Origin: Chitinophaga pinensis
GTDB taxonomy: Bacteria; Bacteroidota; Bacteroidia; UKL13-3
NCBI GenBank assembly: GCA_943323675.2
Contig: CALPIR020000127.1
Coordinates: 1 to 6,721 of the forward strand
Direction of reading: 5' to 3'
Length of the DNA stretch: 6,721 nucleotides
The notes beneath the pieces are model-generated. The model did no database searches, had not been told where the DNA came from, and saw only the letters and a list, made by a program, of their open reading frames with translations. Both the position numbers and the translations under genes were made by a program. Shown here one piece after another: positions 6,201 to 6,721 of this stretch. Each line of letters begins with the position of its first letter. The stretch's first letter is position 1.

Positions 6201-6721
6201 AATAATGTTGCATTCACTGGTGCAATAGATATTGCAAACACTACAACAACATTAACTCCAACAGGTGTAACCACAACTACTTATTATAGAGCCGTTGTTA
6301 CCAGTGGCGGATGTGCACCTGCTAACTCATTGTCAGCATTAATAACAGTTAATCCCGCTCCGGTAGGAGGAACGGTTAGTGGAACAGCTTCGGTTTGTTC
6401 AGGTACATCCCCTGGTACACTAACCTTAAGTGGTCATTCTGGTACAATTGCAAATTGGCAGAGTAACAATGGTGGTGGATGGATTGCTATAACCAACACA
6501 ACAACAACATATAACCCAGGTAACTTAACAACAACAACTAGATTTAGAGCAATTCTAACATCTGGATCATGTACACCTGACACTTCAGTGGCTCATATAG
6601 TAACTGTAAGTCCAGCTAGTGCAGGTGGCACAGTAGCAAGCAACCAAACAATTTGTTTGGGTGGAACTGTTTCTGCATTAACACTATCGGGTAATGTAGG
6701 TTCTGTAACCAAATGGCAAAG
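180..6721 (+). CDS. Giant multidomain surface/secreted adhesin-like protein (3' partial)
   Basis: One frame is open for about 2,180 codons without a stop and leaves the window at the right edge. In an AT-rich sequence such an opening cannot be chance. Domain order by residue: signal peptide 1-26; N-terminal beta-sandwich about 27-258; FN3-like about 259-344; GNW/beta-helix unit 1 about 347-1157; unit 2 about 1158-1704; Ig-like about 1705-1794; tandem Ig-like repeats from 1795 onward. The protein is rich in Thr, Ser, Asn, Gly and Ala and poor in Lys, Asp and Glu, with no transmembrane segment seen after the signal peptide. No catalytic motif was recognised, so a structural, adhesive or matrix role is the best inference. 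Proteins of this architecture in Bacteroidota normally end in a type IX secretion sorting domain or a gliding-motility-type C-terminal domain, but that end is not present here. The start at 180 gives a textbook signal peptide. An in-frame ATG at 123 would add 19 residues (MNKYTNFFKP...) before it and cannot be excluded. The specific gene is not recognised. Confidence 0.95.
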   Translation, partial: MNILYPSLKKLCLVMAWLTLVMSASAQSINNYVFSTNNTSSLNRTAGSLIDDVDMNTGTTTLIGGSQNNFTSNPLQNIGFDFYVNGTRTTQFNTTSNGWVGIGNFAIAGQGFLAATGIKLAPLVGATTSIGTSSIGRVHSKVVGAQPNRVLVIEFLRMAIQSNVVNDTNTFQVRLYEATGAIEYVYGQMKVSSGAPLSFNVGFQFTTTAYQHVNTSTHVASTSNSTANTFATTGAMAGLNGPTAGSQRSYSWEPNPINDAGSVTASAITTNSMTLSWNNVANEVGYALYRSSDGGVTYTYVTTTATNITTYNAIGLSANTTYNWRVYSIRESISAPADGVATTSAAIKFITIASGNWSDPAIWLGSIVPSAQDSAEISVSHNVVLDAATISSGTLIVKGTLSYWATATQQTFTANGDVIIESGGTFTAGAANYAPPFGNPFRLNIGGSVANANVSGNLIVNGNLDLSGTGTAVQVGFYGTQNATVTGSGTTCELPFILVDKNVVANTIEVFRIYTQPQPNTYFANTQRIGVASGTLKISAAVVTNSFSTNNLQFTSTVNGRLWLNNSGINLGMHPSATVGQMFLIGELRIDAGTITVGTGSQSHSVTTNGTIRLNGGTLNILGGLQILNINTALLYVEGGRLTIDPQATANLNAFTTAFFVNSSAGFTFTSGSIEILDPHAAAGGTSINIASGGVKIITGGTFIIGNDAAIPSGGVFSTTSGFAINSAYTIPKLVIKNNIQTSASRFCRLLNNLTVSDSLIVATDGYIQTASATVGYTLTVLGHVANNGAIAGVAPATAGTGLGLMSFEGTSQQTVTGTGLAPALSVKIANASSVTFVNSNAWALDLITLQSGNVINNAASLAIGGATYRGDVIIGGLDEATTAGSFLAIPAINTSFGSPNYTYGPAANTLQTGSFNEMPAGAISMGTLTVNDVQGATANRAVSLVFGLNLTQGILNMGNNALTLGTTALNPGTLNRTSGLVQLGLTGSFTRWFAAASAPVFDYALGFPLSNGTSERSMLLSLNGGSLASGGNLTVRHANVIGFTDISPTFIEGTTTINRRTNTYWKLSSTATPDIGTGNTLSIRAIGAGVGAITNVSQLAFVKGNAALNGTHQVGTGTVTIPETNRDFSQANVLGGAIFDTLYIGTNSGVNPLSPTIIAIATGNWNNTATWENGIIPTISNSATIATGVNVTIPTGYTAVCNGLSISTGATLTASAGTLNNGGSIINDGTMAVSGATVNIVSSANNGITINTGGVVTVSSGTVNIGTTGGSNRTLLVDNGASLTVTGGTLNINGNFAINNGSAFNQSGGDINVDGNSGTAATSTAQGTHLVSINTTALNCSAGNLTIIDPPHSTITAGTTNSIRIQVSTGSLTAFSGTHAVRFGNGTSAEIGNTNGFVINTRNTAGIMPLQNVVVNAGSASGRWVSTSYTSGTGSHIEGNLTINTGCEFRHTSAAIFAVGGDIVNNGTLTCASPLIMGGNGYIINNAQAIGGAGTFRNSITTSTGAFTNLTIDNGNSLTLSSNNLTFGVSGVLALGALKVITNNNTIALTSTGSLTRTSGYVVGNLGKFVALGSSVARTFEIGTATDYLPVTVTYPSVTTAGTIALGITTGEHPQIATSCINPAKSVNMNWKLANTGTVTTGGNYTFNFTTGQVDAGTLLSSAKLFVYDGSAWKVGSTGTSTTTSFTVNGLNTYGDVAMGEITPVPATVTIAASATSICAGTNVTFTATLTNGGDAPTYQWKLNGVNTVTTSTYASSTLANNDVVTCAIVSNSACVSVTNATSNTITMVVSPLTVGGTVTGGTTVCSGSNSGLLTLAGHTGAVTKWQSATNVAFTGATDIVNTATTYTSGALTVNTYFRAVVQSGACAAANSASTLVTIDAPSVAGSIAGTSTVCSGSPAGNLTLSGHVGSVVRWESAVSPFAVFSPIANTTTTQSAGSPTQTTHYRAVVKNGSCAEATTTAFIITVTPASVGGTVASNQTICLGGTVSALTLSGNVGSVTKWQSANNVAFTGAIDIANTTTTLTPTGVTTTTYYRAVVTSGGCAPANSLSALITVNPAPVGGTVSGTASVCSGTSPGTLTLSGHSGTIANWQSNNGGGWIAITNTTTTYNPGNLTTTTRFRAILTSGSCTPDTSVAHIVTVSPASAGGTVASNQTICLGGTVSALTLSGNVGSVTKWQ
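258..953 (+). other. N-terminal beta-sandwich domain of the giant protein
   Basis: Residues 27-258 form a non-repetitive region with a recognisable Bacteroidota layout. It has an early FDFYVNGT segment, SNGWVGIG with W99, RVLVIEF starting at R149, and FQVRLYEATGAIEYVYG at 171-187. Similar strings, with a new-strand SNGW motif, an R-x-hydrophobic-E strand and a final Y/F-x-YG, precede FN3 domains in many large secreted Bacteroidota proteins. The region probably folds as a lectin-like or nidogen-like beta-sandwich, but I cannot assign a ligand. There are no cysteines in this domain. Confidence 0.6.
954..1211 (+). other. Fibronectin type III-like domain
   Basis: Residues about 259-344 carry the FN3 pattern: SMTLSWNNV in the B-strand region with its conserved Trp, then GYALYRSSDGG with the conserved Tyr in the C strand, then GLSANTTYNWRVYSI matching the L-x-P/A-x-T-x-Y-x-(W/F)-x-V strand pair. 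FN3 domains are common as spacers or binding modules in extracellular bacterial proteins. It directly follows the N-terminal sandwich and precedes the first GNW head. Confidence 0.8.
1218..3650 (+). other. GNW-headed beta-helix unit 1
   Basis: Residues about 347-1157. The unit opens with SGNWSDPAIWLGSIVP (GNW at 355-357, W363), resembling the start of G8-type or related extracellular modules in which a Trp pair precedes a P-x-x-x-D turn and a VSHNVVLD strand. The long middle (about 364-976) is made of short strands of the type GTLIVKGTL, GDVIIESGG and GNLIVNGNL, which suggests a right-handed parallel beta-helix. It closes with a tail of about 180 residues containing RTSGLVQLGL (from R977), NTYWKL (W1066) and LAFVKG. 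Two of the unit's few cysteines (C492, C748) are isolated. Fold assignment is inferred from sequence pattern only. Confidence 0.6.
3651..5291 (+). other. GNW-headed beta-helix unit 2
   Basis: Residues about 1158-1704 repeat the design of the preceding unit. The head is ATGNWNNTATWENGIIP (GNW 1164-1166, W1172), with the same five-residue gap between the two Trp as in unit 1. The middle (about 1173-1557) has regular strands such as GGVVTVSSGTVNIG and GASLTVTGGTLNINGN, the most regular beta-helix-like stretch in the protein. The tail has RTSGYVVGNLG (from R1558), NMNWKL (W1632) and AKLFVYDGSAW. It is about 547 residues against about 811 in unit 1, the difference being mostly in the middle. Confidence 0.6.
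5292..5561 (+). other. Ig-like domain
   Basis: Residues about 1705-1794. The pattern is ATSICAGTNVTFTATL with C1720, then PTYQWKLNGV with the core W1742, then NNDVVTCAIVSNSACV with C1768 and C1776. This matches Bacteroidota Ig-like domains in which a cysteine before the B strand and a Cys near the end may form a disulfide. It links the second beta-helix unit to the tandem array and looks like a divergent relative of the repeats that follow. Confidence 0.65.
6087..6196 (+). repeat. Near-identical DNA repeat, copy 1 (start of R3)
   Basis: This 110-bp stretch matches 6612-6721 at 105 of 110 positions by eye. From 6108 to 6196 only one base differs (6149, a synonymous Ser codon change). It covers the end of R2 (codons Pro-Ala) and the first third of R3 up to the TKWQS strand. 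Confidence 0.9.
6612..6721 (+). repeat. Near-identical DNA repeat, copy 2 (start of R5, reaches window end)
   Basis: This is the second copy, 525 bp (175 codons) downstream of 6087-6196, so it is in frame. Four of the five differences are silent; the GTT/GCA codon (two changed bases) gives Val to Ala, leaving three synonymous codon changes. The final 47 bases (6675-6721) are identical to 6150-6196. The match may continue past the window. Confidence 0.9.

Larger units (their letters stand above)
5562..6721 (+). repeat. Tandem Ig-like repeat array R1-R5
   Basis: Four complete repeats and one partial: R1 5562-5828 (89 residues), R2 5829-6092 (88), R3 6093-6359 (89), R4 6360-6617 (86), R5 6618-6721 (cut by the window). 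The shared pattern is V-x-G-(T/S)-V/I, four or five residues, (V/I)C-x-G, then LTLSGH/N-x-G, a WQS/WES strand, NTTTT, a (Y/F)RA(V/I) strand, G-x-C, and a final V-x-P. Each complete repeat has two cysteines, at repeat position 13 and at 71-74 (residues 1807/1868, 1896/1956, 1984/2045, 2073/2131), probably one disulfide per domain. Such arrays typically form stalks or adhesive arms. More repeats are likely beyond the window. Confidence 0.85.

Noticed and set aside
5768..6274. Two open frames of 67 and 85 codons resembling each other
   Set aside because: They lie antisense to the tandem repeats R1-R3. Their similarity follows from the sense repeats and is not evidence of duplicated small genes.
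6498..6540. ACA-rich short tracts that might be slippage-prone microsatellites
   Set aside because: They are short, interrupted Thr codon runs typical of the whole gene and keep the frame; no evidence of phase variation.
5562..6721. CRISPR-like or mobile repeat array
   Set aside because: Repeats are in frame, about 260 bp long, variable, and translate to a consistent Ig-like domain, so they are protein-domain repeats.

Overview
The window is almost entirely one giant, AT-rich gene on the + strand. A single frame stays open from the ATG at 180 to the last base (about 2,180 codons, no stop seen) and runs off the right edge, so the C-terminus is missing. The protein has a Sec signal peptide followed by low-complexity, Thr/Ser/Asn/Gly/Ala-rich beta-structured modules with few charged residues. 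This composition, the module types (an N-terminal beta-sandwich with an FQVRLYE..GAIEYVYG signature, an FN3-like domain, GNW-x5-W plus beta-helix units, and Ig-like GGTV..CSG..LTLSGH repeats), the A/T-ending codons and the lack of a Shine-Dalgarno sequence all point to a member of the Bacteroidota. Proteins of this build in that phylum are usually large cell-surface or secreted adhesin-like proteins exported by Sec and then type IX secretion. The expected C-terminal sorting domain would lie outside the window, so the T9SS route is inferred.

Layout: 1-68 may be the start of a divergent - strand gene whose first residues look like a signal peptide. 69-179 is a short intergenic region with an 8-bp inverted repeat and one copy of a 14-bp direct repeat. 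180-257 encodes the signal peptide, 258-953 an N-terminal beta-sandwich and 954-1211 an FN3-like domain. 1218-3650 and 3651-5291 are two units of the same design: a GNW-x5-W head, a beta-helix-like middle, and a tail with an RTSG motif and a WKL motif. 5292-5561 is an Ig-like domain. 5562 to the end is a tandem array of Ig-like repeats of 86-89 residues, four complete and a fifth cut by the window end.

The clearest unusual signals are the two-unit duplication with middles of different length, and the alternating similarity within the terminal array. R3 and R5 are almost identical at DNA level (105 of 110 bases over the compared stretch, 525 bp apart) while the intervening R4 is divergent. The window stops inside this repeat. 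I see no RNA genes, CRISPR, insertion sequence or enzyme, and no evidence for a multi-gene novel system.
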